This document shows, piece by piece, positions 17,849-27,382 of a DNA stretch of 57,713 bases (position 1 is the stretch's first letter; every line of letters begins with the position of its first letter). Both the position numbers and the translations under genes were made by a program. The notes under the pieces are model-generated. The model saw only the letters and a program-made list of their open reading frames with translations, had not been told where the DNA came from and did not search any database. The DNA comes from Candidatus Shapirobacteria bacterium CG_4_10_14_0_8_um_filter_39_15 (GTDB lineage Bacteria > Patescibacteriota > Microgenomatia > UM-FILTER-39-15): assembly GCA_002784465.1 (NCBI GenBank), contig PFLE01000011.1, forward strand, positions 67,966 through 125,678. Direction: 5' to 3'.

Positions 17849-18954
17849 TCTTCTTCGATTTTTTGCTTAAATTTCTTTTTAAATATTTCTTGGCTGAATT
17901 TTTCCGCTTGTTTCCGGCAATCTTCCGGTCTAAACCCCTTCTCCCCTTTATCCTGTAAGGACGTCTTTCCCATCTCCCCCAACGCTTCCAATAAGGACTC
18001 GGCCGTTTGTTCCTTAAAAAATATCCCTGTTTTCCCTTCAATAATCGTTTCTAAAGCGCCACCACCTCGATAAGCAATTACCGGTTTACCGCAAGCTTGC
18101 GCTTCAAGCGGAACCAGACCAAAATCTTCCTCTTGCGGAAAAATAACCGCCTGGCATTTTTTATAGTAACCTAAAAGTTCCTTGTCTGTCAATTGTCCTA
18201 AAAACTCAATATTCGGTTTTGCCATTGCTCTTAATTTATTCATTTCCCTCCCTACTCCCACTATTTTTAAAGGCCAATCCAATTTATTAAACGCTTCAAT
18301 GGCAAGATCTATTTGTTTGTATGAAACAAGTCTGGATACCACCAAATAGAAGTTGGAAGTTGGACGTGAGAAGCTAGAGTATCTTTCGGATTTCGGATTT
18401 CGAATTACGAATTTCGTAGTGTCAACAGGAGGAAATATGACTTCAGACTTCCTTCGATAGTATTTCCATATCCTTTGTTTTACTGTCTCAGAGATAGCAA
18501 AGTAATAATCCGGTCTTTGAGATGCGATCTGGTCCCAAATACGCAATTTGGTCATCATGGATCGGACAATCATTGGCACATGATAATCTTGGTAACCGTT
18601 CCAAAGATATCTTGTTGGCGTCAGGCAATAACAAATATGTAAAGTCCCAGGCTTGGTGATTATTCCTTTTGCTTCGGCGCTGGTAATAGAAATCACGATA
18701 TCAAAGCCTGTGAAATCAAAGGTTTCAAAAGCTAGTGGAGTTAGCCAGGGATATAATTCATGGTGAGTTTTGGCAAAGGGAAATTTCTGCAGAAAGGAAG
18801 GAATGATTTTAAAATCTTTTGCCCAAAGTGCGGTTTCGGGATTGTATACTGCAGTATACAAAGGCGCATCCGGCCAGATTTCGTGAAGAGCCACCAAAAC
18901 TCTCTCCGCCCCGCCAATCTTATTTACGCGATCATATACAAAGGCTATTTTCAT
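17812..18954 (-). CDS. GT4 family glycosyltransferase
   Basis: MKIAFVYDRVNKIGGAERVLVALHEIWPDAPLYTAVYN..., PQEEDFGLVPLEAQACGKPVIAYRGGGALETI. Start at 18954; the upstream ORF extension is repeat DNA. Confidence 0.9.
   Translation of the reverse strand: MKIAFVYDRVNKIGGAERVLVALHEIWPDAPLYTAVYNPETALWAKDFKIIPSFLQKFPFAKTHHELYPWLTPLAFETFDFTGFDIVISITSAEAKGIITKPGTLHICYCLTPTRYLWNGYQDYHVPMIVRSMMTKLRIWDQIASQRPDYYFAISETVKQRIWKYYRRKSEVIFPPVDTTKFVIRNPKSERYSSFSRPTSNFYLVVSRLVSYKQIDLAIEAFNKLDWPLKIVGVGREMNKLRAMAKPNIEFLGQLTDKELLGYYKKCQAVIFPQEEDFGLVPLEAQACGKPVIAYRGGGALETIIEGKTGIFFKEQTAESLLEALGEMGKTSLQDKGEKGFRPEDCRKQAEKFSQEIFKKKFKQKIEEEWKKYKTNISTS
18384..18418. repeat. Degenerate ~7-bp tandem array inside the GT4 CDS
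   Basis: tttcggatttcggatttcgaattacgaatttcgt. Confidence 0.6.
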
Positions 18955-18959
18955 AATAT

Positions 18960-18991
18960 CCCACCTGGAGGGTGGTCTAGCTTGGCACCTG
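18960..18991. repeat. TAGCTTGG-core hairpin element, unit C (stem inverted relative to A1)
   Basis: cccacctggagggtgg-tctagcttgg-cacctg; ccacctggagggtgg is the exact reverse complement of A1 ccaccctccaggtgg. Confidence 0.75.
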
Positions 18992-18994
18992 CCA

Positions 18995-19825
18995 TTATTT
19001 CCTGTTACTAAACGGAAATTCAAGGCTAAAATCAGGATTAAAACATTTAACCGATTTACCGAATTCCTGCGTCCAGCCGTTTTTAAATTCTAAATCCTTA
19101 ATCAGCTTCCTTACGACTTCGTCTTCTTTTTTATTTAAAGTCCGATTAATTTCGGGATAATCCTTGGCTTTATATAGCGGACCGTATTGGGTCATCAAAC
19201 TTAAGTGAATATTATCAGAAATTAAACGGATAAACTCTAAACATTTTTTTGTGTTTTCTAAATGACTCGGTAAAACTAAATGTCTAACAATCATCCCCCG
19301 ATTTCCCCTATTTCCCTTATCAACCCTTAAGTCTCCTACCTGTCTATACATTTCCTTAATTGCTAGTTGGGCAACTTCTGAATAATTTGAAATTCCAGAG
19401 TATTTTTTCGCCAAATAATCATCCGTATATTTATAATCAGGAAGATAAACATCTACCAAACCCTCTAGTCTTTTTAATATTTCTACTTTCTCATAAGCAT
19501 TGCTATTCCAAACAACTGGTATTTTTAAACCTTTCTGTTTTGCTTTTTTTAATACTTCAATCAATTGAACTGACCAAATTGTCGGCGTTACCAGATTAAT
19601 GTTATTTAATCCTTGTTCTTGTAATTCAAGAATGATTTTAATTAGTTCTTCGTCGTTAACTTTTTTACATCTGATATGTTGCTGGGATATTTGCCAATTC
19701 TGGCAATAGACGCAATGAAGATTACAACCGCAGAAAAAGATTGTTCCGGATCCTTTAGTTCCCGAAATCGGCGGTTCTTCGCCAGAGTGAGAACCATACC
19801 AGGATATTTCAAATGAAGTATTCAT
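18995..19825 (-). CDS. PflX/PflA-like radical SAM protein
   Basis: SHSGEEPPISGTKGSGTIFFCGCNLHCVYCQNWQIS (CxxxCxxC). Confidence 0.85.
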   Translation of the reverse strand: MNTSFEISWYGSHSGEEPPISGTKGSGTIFFCGCNLHCVYCQNWQISQQHIRCKKVNDEELIKIILELQEQGLNNINLVTPTIWSVQLIEVLKKAKQKGLKIPVVWNSNAYEKVEILKRLEGLVDVYLPDYKYTDDYLAKKYSGISNYSEVAQLAIKEMYRQVGDLRVDKGNRGNRGMIVRHLVLPSHLENTKKCLEFIRLISDNIHLSLMTQYGPLYKAKDYPEINRTLNKKEDEVVRKLIKDLEFKNGWTQEFGKSVKCFNPDFSLEFPFSNRK

Positions 19826-20915
19826 GAATCGTTTCTTTGGCCATTTTTTTCCAACTATATTTTTTTACTTGATCCAAACCAAGTCGTTTCATTTTTTCTT
19901 TATTTTCTTTTTCACCAAAACAAAAATCAGAAATTGACTTGGTCATATTATTAATGTCGTACGGATCAAAATAAACTGCAGCATTCCCATATATTTCTTT
20001 AAGAACCGGTAAATTTGAACAAATTACCGGACAGCCGGAAGCCATTGCTTCCAAACCGGGTAAACCAAATCCTTCCGAAAGAGTTGGGAAAACAAATGCT
20101 CTGGCCTGAGTATAAAGCAATCTTAGTTCTTGGTCAGGAACAAAACCGAGCAAGCGAACCCGATTTTCAACCTTGTTAGTCTTAATTTTTTCGTTTAACC
20201 TATCCCAGAATATATTTCTGGAACAAGAAATAACTAAATCCAGAGGTTTTTCTATCAGTTTAATTGATTGAATCAATCTATCAATGTTTTTATGGGGGTA
20301 AACGCTTCCGGTATAAATAATAAAAGGTTTTCGAATTTCGTATTTTTCTAAAATCCCGCTTCTTTCTTCTTTCTTAAAATTATTATCTACTCCTTCATAA
20401 GTAACTAAGATTTTGTTATCAAATAAATGGTAATTTGCAACTAATTCCTTCTTAACCTGCTGGCTTGGAACGAATATTGTATCTGCTCTTTTTACCGCCT
20501 GACTAAAAACAATTTTATAACCTAGATATTTAAACCAATATAACCATGAATTGTGTGTTGTCGTTTCGATTCCACGGGATGAATGCTTTATAAGATCATG
20601 GATTGTCACTACAAATTTTCCGAAATAGAATAAGGTAACATTGAAATGAGGAAAATGGACTAAGTCCGGTTTTAGTTTAAATAATTGAATCGGTAAAAAT
20701 ATTTGTTCTTTAAGCGAATAATGAGGATAATCGGCCAAAATTTTATGAAACTTCGGATTACTAAAAGTTAGCTCGGAATAATATTTTCGCCTAAATAGCA
20801 GGTAATAGTCATTCTTTTTATCAAGCTTTTCAATCTGATCAACTAAATTAATTATATAGCGACCAATTCCTGCGTTTTCCAATCCATACATCCGGCAATC
20901 AATAATAATTCTCAT
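19809..20915 (-). CDS. GT4 family glycosyltransferase
   Basis: MRIIIDCRMYGLENAGIGRYIINLV, FPTLSEGFGLPGLEAMASGCPVICSN. Confidence 0.9.
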   Translation of the reverse strand: MRIIIDCRMYGLENAGIGRYIINLVDQIEKLDKKNDYYLLFRRKYYSELTFSNPKFHKILADYPHYSLKEQIFLPIQLFKLKPDLVHFPHFNVTLFYFGKFVVTIHDLIKHSSRGIETTTHNSWLYWFKYLGYKIVFSQAVKRADTIFVPSQQVKKELVANYHLFDNKILVTYEGVDNNFKKEERSGILEKYEIRKPFIIYTGSVYPHKNIDRLIQSIKLIEKPLDLVISCSRNIFWDRLNEKIKTNKVENRVRLLGFVPDQELRLLYTQARAFVFPTLSEGFGLPGLEAMASGCPVICSNLPVLKEIYGNAAVYFDPYDINNMTKSISDFCFGEKENKEKMKRLGLDQVKKYSWKKMAKETIHEYFI

Positions 20916-21814
20916 ATTTTTGTTAATCTTCTTTTTTCTAAGTAATTAATTCCGAATAAAACAAATCCGGTTATTATAGATGGATACTTTTTCAAATAAT
21001 GTTTTTGATAGAACAACCGCATTGCTTGGGTTGACGCCATAACCGCTTTTTTTCTTGTCTCCAGAGAAGCATTGGAAATATTTTTACTTTCCTGGCGTAT
21101 TCCCGAAGAGGCTCCTTTCCAATGAAGTATTTTGATTATAGGCACATACATTATTTTCCAGCCTTTTTGTTTTACCCGATAACAGAAATCCAAATCCTCT
21201 CCATACCAAAAATAGTCCTCATCCAGCCAGTTTATGGAATCTCCTATTTCCTTTCTTACTAACAAAAAAGCGCCAGCGCAGGAATCAATCTCATGAATTT
21301 TATCTAGGTTTTGGTATCCAAGATGATAACCGTTTAAAAAACATGAATTCGGAAACAATTGGCTAATTCCGGAAAAATGACAAAAAGCATTCCAGGGAGT
21401 TGGAAATCCGCGGTGACAAGCATCATCCAGTTTTCCGTTTTTTAGTTCAACCCGGCAAGTCGCTGCCCCAACTTTTGGATTACTCTTCAAATAATCTATC
21501 ATTATCTTAAAAGTGTTGATTTCTATCTCGGTATCAGGGTTTAAAAGTAACACGTATTCCCCAACTGCCATTTTAATACCTAAATTATTACCGGCGGCGA
21601 ATCCTAAATTCTTTTTACTTGAAATTAAATTAACATTAGGAAATTTCTTCTTGATCATTTCTGCTGATTGATCAGAAGAAGCGTTATCTACCACAATTAC
21701 CTCAAATTGATAACTTTCTTTTTCTGAATTATTTATTGATTCCAAACATCTCTGCAATAATTCTTTGGTATTAAAATTTACAATTAATACTGATAAATCA
21801 ATTTTTAGATTCAT
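20912..21814 (-). CDS. GT2 family glycosyltransferase
   Basis: LSVLIVNFNTKELLQRCLESI, VVDNASSDQS, NLGFAAGNNLGIK, LLNPDTEI; start at 21814. Confidence 0.92.
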   Translation of the reverse strand: MNLKIDLSVLIVNFNTKELLQRCLESINNSEKESYQFEVIVVDNASSDQSAEMIKKKFPNVNLISSKKNLGFAAGNNLGIKMAVGEYVLLLNPDTEIEINTFKIMIDYLKSNPKVGAATCRVELKNGKLDDACHRGFPTPWNAFCHFSGISQLFPNSCFLNGYHLGYQNLDKIHEIDSCAGAFLLVRKEIGDSINWLDEDYFWYGEDLDFCYRVKQKGWKIMYVPIIKILHWKGASSGIRQESKNISNASLETRKKAVMASTQAMRLFYQKHYLKKYPSIITGFVLFGINYLEKRRLTKI

Positions 21815-23003
21815 TTTCAACCTCTTGATATACTTTATCCAATAATAAAGCGCATTTCTTCCAGTCATAATCATCACTAACCAAATCCCTTGCTTGTTGG
21901 CCAATATTTTTCGCTAATTTTTTATCCTCCAAAACAGAAATTGCTTTGGCAATCATTTGATTTCGATCGTTGGCAATCATAATTTGTTGACTATCATTTA
22001 CTCTTATTCCTTCAATACCCATGCTTGTAGTAACAATGGGTAATCCAGATGCCATTGCTTCAAAAAACTTGGTTCGGCTGCCGCCACGACTACGCAATGG
22101 AGCAACCAAAACCCAAGACCTTTGGTATGCTTCACGACTATCATTAATTTCCTGAATCACGATATCTTTTTGTCCTACATAAACAGATAGGGCTTGTGGA
22201 GCGATTTTACCAACAATCCATAATTTCGCGTTGGCAACATGTTTCTTAATTTCTGGCCAAATTTCTTCGATCAAAACTTTGGCTCCCTCTTTATTTTCCA
22301 TCCAATGAAAATCAGCTGCACCAAAAAGAACCGTCGGCTGGGAATTTTTTGGATATTGAGGTTTAGAATAATATTCAAAATCTACCCCATTGGGAACAAT
22401 ATAAACTCTTTTGTTGGGTACTTGCTTTTTGATCTGGAAGTTGTCCTCTTCGGAAACATCAACTAAAAGATTGGCTTTCTTCCAGTAATATGTTTCCCAG
22501 TATTTTAATTTTAAAACATCAATCATAAGAGCCGGTTTAAGCCAAAATAAATACCAAGACAAAGACTCAACAAACCTTTTGTAAACCGCGTAAAAAATCG
22601 TTTGTTCGGTTAAAAGGATCGGTACGGTTGTATTGGGAATATGGGGCATGGCATAAAAATTTTCCGCATGGATTAAATCAAATTTTTCCTTTGTTAATTC
22701 TTCAGCCACTGCTGTTTTTTCTTCATCGCTTAAATTTCGAATTACCAAAAATGGATACAAGCCGAAACCGGTCCGAAGAATATTTTTTAATGTCCATGGT
22801 TTTTCCGGTCTTTTAAAGATTCTTACCTTTTTGCAATATTTCTCCAATTCCGAAACGTATTTCTTTTCGTTGTCGGTTTTTATTAGAGAAAAAAGAGTAA
22901 TTTCGTGCTTTTTGGATAAATTTTTAATCAGATTATACGATCGAACTTGACCCCCGGAAGACGGCGGATAAGGAAGATACGGAGTAAGCATTAATATTTT
23001 CAT
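21798..23003 (-). CDS. GT4 family glycosyltransferase
   Basis: MKILMLTPYLPYPPSSGGQVRSYNLIKNL, KFFEAMASGLPIVTTSMGIEGI. Confidence 0.9.
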   Translation of the reverse strand: MKILMLTPYLPYPPSSGGQVRSYNLIKNLSKKHEITLFSLIKTDNEKKYVSELEKYCKKVRIFKRPEKPWTLKNILRTGFGLYPFLVIRNLSDEEKTAVAEELTKEKFDLIHAENFYAMPHIPNTTVPILLTEQTIFYAVYKRFVESLSWYLFWLKPALMIDVLKLKYWETYYWKKANLLVDVSEEDNFQIKKQVPNKRVYIVPNGVDFEYYSKPQYPKNSQPTVLFGAADFHWMENKEGAKVLIEEIWPEIKKHVANAKLWIVGKIAPQALSVYVGQKDIVIQEINDSREAYQRSWVLVAPLRSRGGSRTKFFEAMASGLPIVTTSMGIEGIRVNDSQQIMIANDRNQMIAKAISVLEDKKLAKNIGQQARDLVSDDYDWKKCALLLDKVYQEVENESKN

Positions 23004-24466
23004 TTTTTTATTAAATTAAAAATAATATATTGGTCGGTCTGCTTTATTACCGAATAGTTAGCTGTCATATACTTGCCAAAATCCGTTTGAGCAAGACTAT
23101 TCCATTGAGTCGTCACATAAACCGTTCCCCCCATTTGCCTAATTTTTTCTATTGAGCCAGAAATATTAGGAAAATATGAAGCATAGCCGCCGGTCCAACC
23201 ATGACGGTTAGTATTATAAAGAAGAGTCGCGTCATTAGTATCGCCGGTCAATATTAAAGCATCTTTTTGTGTCAGTTGGTCTACCGCCTGTCCAGCCAAA
23301 TCAACACCGCCCTGAATATTATAATAATCTCTCACTTGATACCAAGAAAAAGCTAAAGTAAAAAGGATGCAAACCGTTAATAACCCCTTACTTAACCAAT
23401 GATGAATTAAAAGATTATTTTTGTCTAGCAGAAAGGTTACTCCTTTAGCCAAGAAAATAGAAAAAATCGGAATAAGAGGAATTTGATAATAATCATGGGT
23501 GACATTACCGGCCGCGAATACCGTAATGTATAAAATATTTGACAACAACCATAAATAGAAAAACCAACCTTCTTTTTTATTAGGTTTTATAACCAAACCT
23601 ATTCCTAAAGGAATTAACCCCCAAAATCCCAAAATTAATTCTCCGATTCTTTTAGCAAATATCCACCAAAAAAACGCTCCCTTAAAACGAATGTCGCCTT
23701 GATTCAGAAGCCATTCATTTGGAGGAATTCCTTCGGGAAAATGATTAATCCAAAGTCGCCATAAAATTATCGGGATTACGATTAGAATTGCGATAACCCA
23801 AACTTGCTTTTGTTTTAATAATGAAAAAGAAAATTTTCGAAACAATAAATAAAACAACGGAAGACTTAAAAAGAATGGATATACCTTTTGGGTTAAAGCC
23901 AAAGCCCCGAAAATTATTAGCAAAATTAAATTAAAAAATGAGTTTTTATCAAGCCATTTTATAAAGTAAAAAACAAAAGCCAAACAGCAAAAAATCATAA
24001 ACGGCTCCGGAAGAATCACGCGCGAGTAATACACGCTGTAAGGAAGAACCGAGAAAAAGAAAGCCGTCCAAAGAGCGGTTTTTTCTTCTATAAATTCTTT
24101 TACAATTAAATAAAGAAAAATAATTGAACCTAAAGAAAAGACAATAGAAACTAATCTCGCCAACGGTTCCTTTATCCCAAAAATCTTATAAAATATAGCT
24201 ATTATTGTTTGATAAATAGGGGGTTCTACCATAAAAAGCCGTTGAGGATTCGGAGTCGAAGCGTCACTTAAATTTGTCATATTGTCAATTGTCGGCTTAA
24301 GAAAATTCCAATCCTCTTTAATGAAATTTCTGGCAACCGCTGCCGTATCAGCTTGCCGCCAGGAATGATGATCAGCCAAAGGAATATCAATCTTATAAAG
24401 TCTTGGTATAATTGCCAAAACCAGCAATAAAGATAGCAGAAGATACTCTACAATATTTTTCTTCAT
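23000..24466 (-). CDS. GT39/ArnT-like (GT-C) membrane glycosyltransferase
   Basis: Multi-TM; ADHHSWRQADTAAVARNF near the N-terminus. Confidence 0.8.
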   Translation of the reverse strand: MKKNIVEYLLLSLLLVLAIIPRLYKIDIPLADHHSWRQADTAAVARNFIKEDWNFLKPTIDNMTNLSDASTPNPQRLFMVEPPIYQTIIAIFYKIFGIKEPLARLVSIVFSLGSIIFLYLIVKEFIEEKTALWTAFFFSVLPYSVYYSRVILPEPFMIFCCLAFVFYFIKWLDKNSFFNLILLIIFGALALTQKVYPFFLSLPLFYLLFRKFSFSLLKQKQVWVIAILIVIPIILWRLWINHFPEGIPPNEWLLNQGDIRFKGAFFWWIFAKRIGELILGFWGLIPLGIGLVIKPNKKEGWFFYLWLLSNILYITVFAAGNVTHDYYQIPLIPIFSIFLAKGVTFLLDKNNLLIHHWLSKGLLTVCILFTLAFSWYQVRDYYNIQGGVDLAGQAVDQLTQKDALILTGDTNDATLLYNTNRHGWTGGYASYFPNISGSIEKIRQMGGTVYVTTQWNSLAQTDFGKYMTANYSVIKQTDQYIIFNLIKK

Positions 24467-25965
24467 GATAATTTATCTGCTTTTGTGGGATTTAACTTCA
24501 TTAATCCAACTAATAAGCCAACGATAATCCAAAAAACATAGGCGACTTTTGACGATTCAAAGACATCGATAAAGGAAGCGTTAATTAAGAAGCCTAAAAT
24601 CGCTCCGGAGAAACCGATAACCAGCATTTTTTCCGGTGGAGAAACATTTTTGGCAAGATATTTAATGACCTCAATAATAATCTGTAAAAAGATGAGGAAT
24701 ATCGCCACAAAACCCAACAAACCGGTTTCCCCAAGAACTCGAAGGTAATCATTATCCGTCGCAAGAGTAATGGATGAATAGCCCGTGCCCAATAGTGGAT
24801 TTTTCAAAAAGGCTCTAATTGCCCGAGGCCATTCAACATTCAAACGAATTGTTGTCGAACGGTATGCGGTAAGGGCTGTAATATCAGCTGAAGATGTTGA
24901 TTCATATGTCATATATCTTTTCGGTCCGCTGGGAATAATAATCTCTGTTGGTGTAGACAGAGGAGTAACGATTTTCTTTGTCGGTTTGATCGCCACTACA
25001 GGAACAGGAGCAGGAGTCGGAGTCGGAGTTAGTGTAGGAATAGGGGTTGGAACATATAGCCTACTTAACCAAGCTAAGCGGCTTTTATCAAAAGCTTCAA
25101 CGGCCAAATCACGATTGATCCTGATCGTCGCGGCATAGCGGTCGGTCAAATCGCGGGAGGCAAAAGTTCCAAGAATGGACAATAACAGAACCGGAAGAAT
25201 CCATCTGAATTTTCTCGAAATTACCAAAATAAAAACAATGCTGACCAAATAAGCCATAAAGGCAATCTGCGAAGACGTCAAAATTAATAAATAAAAAGAA
25301 AAAACGCCAACAATAACGATAAATATTTTTTGCAATCGTCGTTTATAGCTAAAGATTGCTCCGAAAAGGAATGCGAGAAACAATACCAGATAAGCCGCTA
25401 GATCATAATGTCCGGCAAAGGTTGAGTTAATCCTCGCCCATTCAGTCAGCGTCAAAAGAATCCCCTTAGAGAATTCTTCATTCATTGTCGATACCACCGG
25501 GAAACCTAAGAATTTTTGACCTAATCCATATAAAATAACCCCGATGGTAGCGAGAACCAAAACGCTAAAAGAATCCTTAATATTTTGAACCTTTTTAACA
25601 GAGTAAACACTGATAAAAAACAAAGACATGTATTCGATATGCCGCATCCAATGCAGCACGACTAAATGCGGAATAACGTTTTTTGTGATGAAAATTGCGG
25701 ATAAGGTCGAAAGTCCGCCAACGAAAAAATAGACTAAAAATAAACGGTTCAGGCGATTTTGGAAGAATTGAGTTTTCTGTCGGATAATTTTAATCAGAAA
25801 AATTCCAACCATAAAAGCGACGAGGAAATCCTCAAACCTAATGGCAACATAGGTTTTAGGAATATTAAATAACGGAAATTTGGGATATAAAGGAATGAAA
25901 ACCAGCAGGATAATAATCCCTAAAAAAAATATCCTTTGATCAAACCAATTTAAGAGCTTTTTCAT
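24463..25965 (-). CDS. O-antigen ligase/polymerase-like (Wzy/WaaL) membrane protein
   Basis: Multi-TM; Pro/Thr-rich loop TPIPTLTPTPTPAPVPVV; NPLLGTGYSSI...NDYLRVLGETGLLGF motif. Confidence 0.8.
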   Translation of the reverse strand: MKKLLNWFDQRIFFLGIIILLVFIPLYPKFPLFNIPKTYVAIRFEDFLVAFMVGIFLIKIIRQKTQFFQNRLNRLFLVYFFVGGLSTLSAIFITKNVIPHLVVLHWMRHIEYMSLFFISVYSVKKVQNIKDSFSVLVLATIGVILYGLGQKFLGFPVVSTMNEEFSKGILLTLTEWARINSTFAGHYDLAAYLVLFLAFLFGAIFSYKRRLQKIFIVIVGVFSFYLLILTSSQIAFMAYLVSIVFILVISRKFRWILPVLLLSILGTFASRDLTDRYAATIRINRDLAVEAFDKSRLAWLSRLYVPTPIPTLTPTPTPAPVPVVAIKPTKKIVTPLSTPTEIIIPSGPKRYMTYESTSSADITALTAYRSTTIRLNVEWPRAIRAFLKNPLLGTGYSSITLATDNDYLRVLGETGLLGFVAIFLIFLQIIIEVIKYLAKNVSPPEKMLVIGFSGAILGFLINASFIDVFESSKVAYVFWIIVGLLVGLMKLNPTKADKLS

Positions 25966-26806
25966 AAGTCTCCTTTAAATAAGAATTATTTGTTAATAGA
26001 CCAATTAGAATCGCCAACCCGGCCTTAAGTTTCAACAAGAATATCAATAAGACTTGTTCAATGACTGATTTATGTTTTCTGTAAAAGTAAACAAGGCTTT
26101 TGTAATTAGCCAGTATTGGCGCTTCCCGACCGCTTTGAGAACTTTTTTGCCACAAATGAACGATTTTCGGTTTGGGATAATAATAAACCTTAAACCCGGC
26201 TTTTTTAATCCGATAGCACCACTCGACTTCGTCATAGTACATAAAAATATTTTCGTCGAGTAGGCCGGTTTTCTCCAAAATATTTTTCCGTATCATTAAA
26301 GCCGCTCCCATCACCCAATCGGCTTCAGTTAATTTATCGAATGATGTCCTGACAAATCGGTTTTGCTGCCAATGCTCAAAAAACAGCATTATAAATACCG
26401 ATAATAGGTCCGGAAATCGTCCGACCGAAGCTTGTTTAGAATGATCTGTATTTAATAATTGAGGTCCAACGACCCCAATTTCCTTATGCGATTCCATAAA
26501 ATTAACTAAATCTTTTAATGAATCTTTTTCTACGAGTGTATCCGAATTAAGAAGTAAAATGTATTTACCTTTGGCAATTTTAATTCCTTGGTTGTTAGCT
26601 TTCGAAAATCCTTCGTTACTGTCATTTTCAATTAATATAATGTTTGGATAATTCTTACTGATAAATTCCGGGCTGCCATCGGTTGAATGGTTGTCAATAA
26701 CAATAATTTCCATGTCAATCTCTTTGGAATTCTTAAGAATTGATTTAAGACAATTATCTAAAATATCTTTTGTATTAAAGCTTAGAATAATAATTGATAA
26801 ATTCAT
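25940..26806 (-). CDS. GT2 family glycosyltransferase
   Basis: LSIIILSFNTKDILDNCLKSI, VIDNHSTDGS, NEGFSKANNQGIK, LLNSDTLV. Confidence 0.92.
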   Translation of the reverse strand: MNLSIIILSFNTKDILDNCLKSILKNSKEIDMEIIVIDNHSTDGSPEFISKNYPNIILIENDSNEGFSKANNQGIKIAKGKYILLLNSDTLVEKDSLKDLVNFMESHKEIGVVGPQLLNTDHSKQASVGRFPDLLSVFIMLFFEHWQQNRFVRTSFDKLTEADWVMGAALMIRKNILEKTGLLDENIFMYYDEVEWCYRIKKAGFKVYYYPKPKIVHLWQKSSQSGREAPILANYKSLVYFYRKHKSVIEQVLLIFLLKLKAGLAILIGLLTNNSYLKETYEKALKLV

Positions 26807-26811
26807 TTCTT

Positions 26812-27372
26812 TTATTTCCGAAGCATATCCTTAGCTTCCTTAATTAACCACCAACTCAAACAGACAATCCCGCCGGTCACGATTAAACGAATTATCGGGT
26901 TTGAATTTCTTTCAATCAATGTAACTTTTGTTTTGTATTCCCGACCGTTGATAATTAGTTTATTTTTGACCCTTTTTTCCGGACTGGTAAATGGATCGTT
27001 TCCCCATTCGAAACCACTCACAAATAAAGATTCTCTTAACGGATGAATAATTTCTTCGAAATAAGTTACTTGTTGTGTCGCACGAATTAATTCCCGGAAA
27101 TATTCGGGCGGATGGTTGAGACGATAAGTAATTAAAGGAAGATTAAACAAACTCGAACGGGAATAATGACTTTGGTAAAAATTAATAACCTCCTGACGGG
27201 ATAAATTAGTATAATACGCAGAAATACCAAGAATTTGCACCGTGTCGCCGGGTTCCGTTGATTTTAAACTTTGCGGAAGAGGCGGCAATTCTACCGGTGC
27301 CGGAAGAACAAGATAAAACACCCAAAGAATTAAAATTCCGACCAATAAAGGTTTGATTATTTTTTTTCCCAT
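26812..27372 (-). CDS. Hypothetical protein with terminal TM segments
   Basis: MGKKIIKPLLVGILILWVFYLVLP start; C-terminal hydrophobic helix. The ORF-track start is likely too far upstream. Confidence 0.6.
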   Translation of the reverse strand: MGKKIIKPLLVGILILWVFYLVLPAPVELPPLPQSLKSTEPGDTVQILGISAYYTNLSRQEVINFYQSHYSRSSLFNLPLITYRLNHPPEYFRELIRATQQVTYFEEIIHPLRESLFVSGFEWGNDPFTSPEKRVKNKLIINGREYKTKVTLIERNSNPIIRLIVTGGIVCLSWWLIKEAKDMLRK

Positions 27373-27382
27373 TAGTAAATAA

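Noticed and set aside
17727-18041. 104-aa Lys/Arg-rich minus-strand ORF
   Set aside because: Alternative frame inside the manC/GT4 junction; both flanking genes are well supported.
24785-25138. 117-aa plus-strand ORF rich in Gly/Val
   Set aside because: Antisense to the Pro/Thr-rich loop of the Wzy-like gene; composition is explained by the complementary strand.
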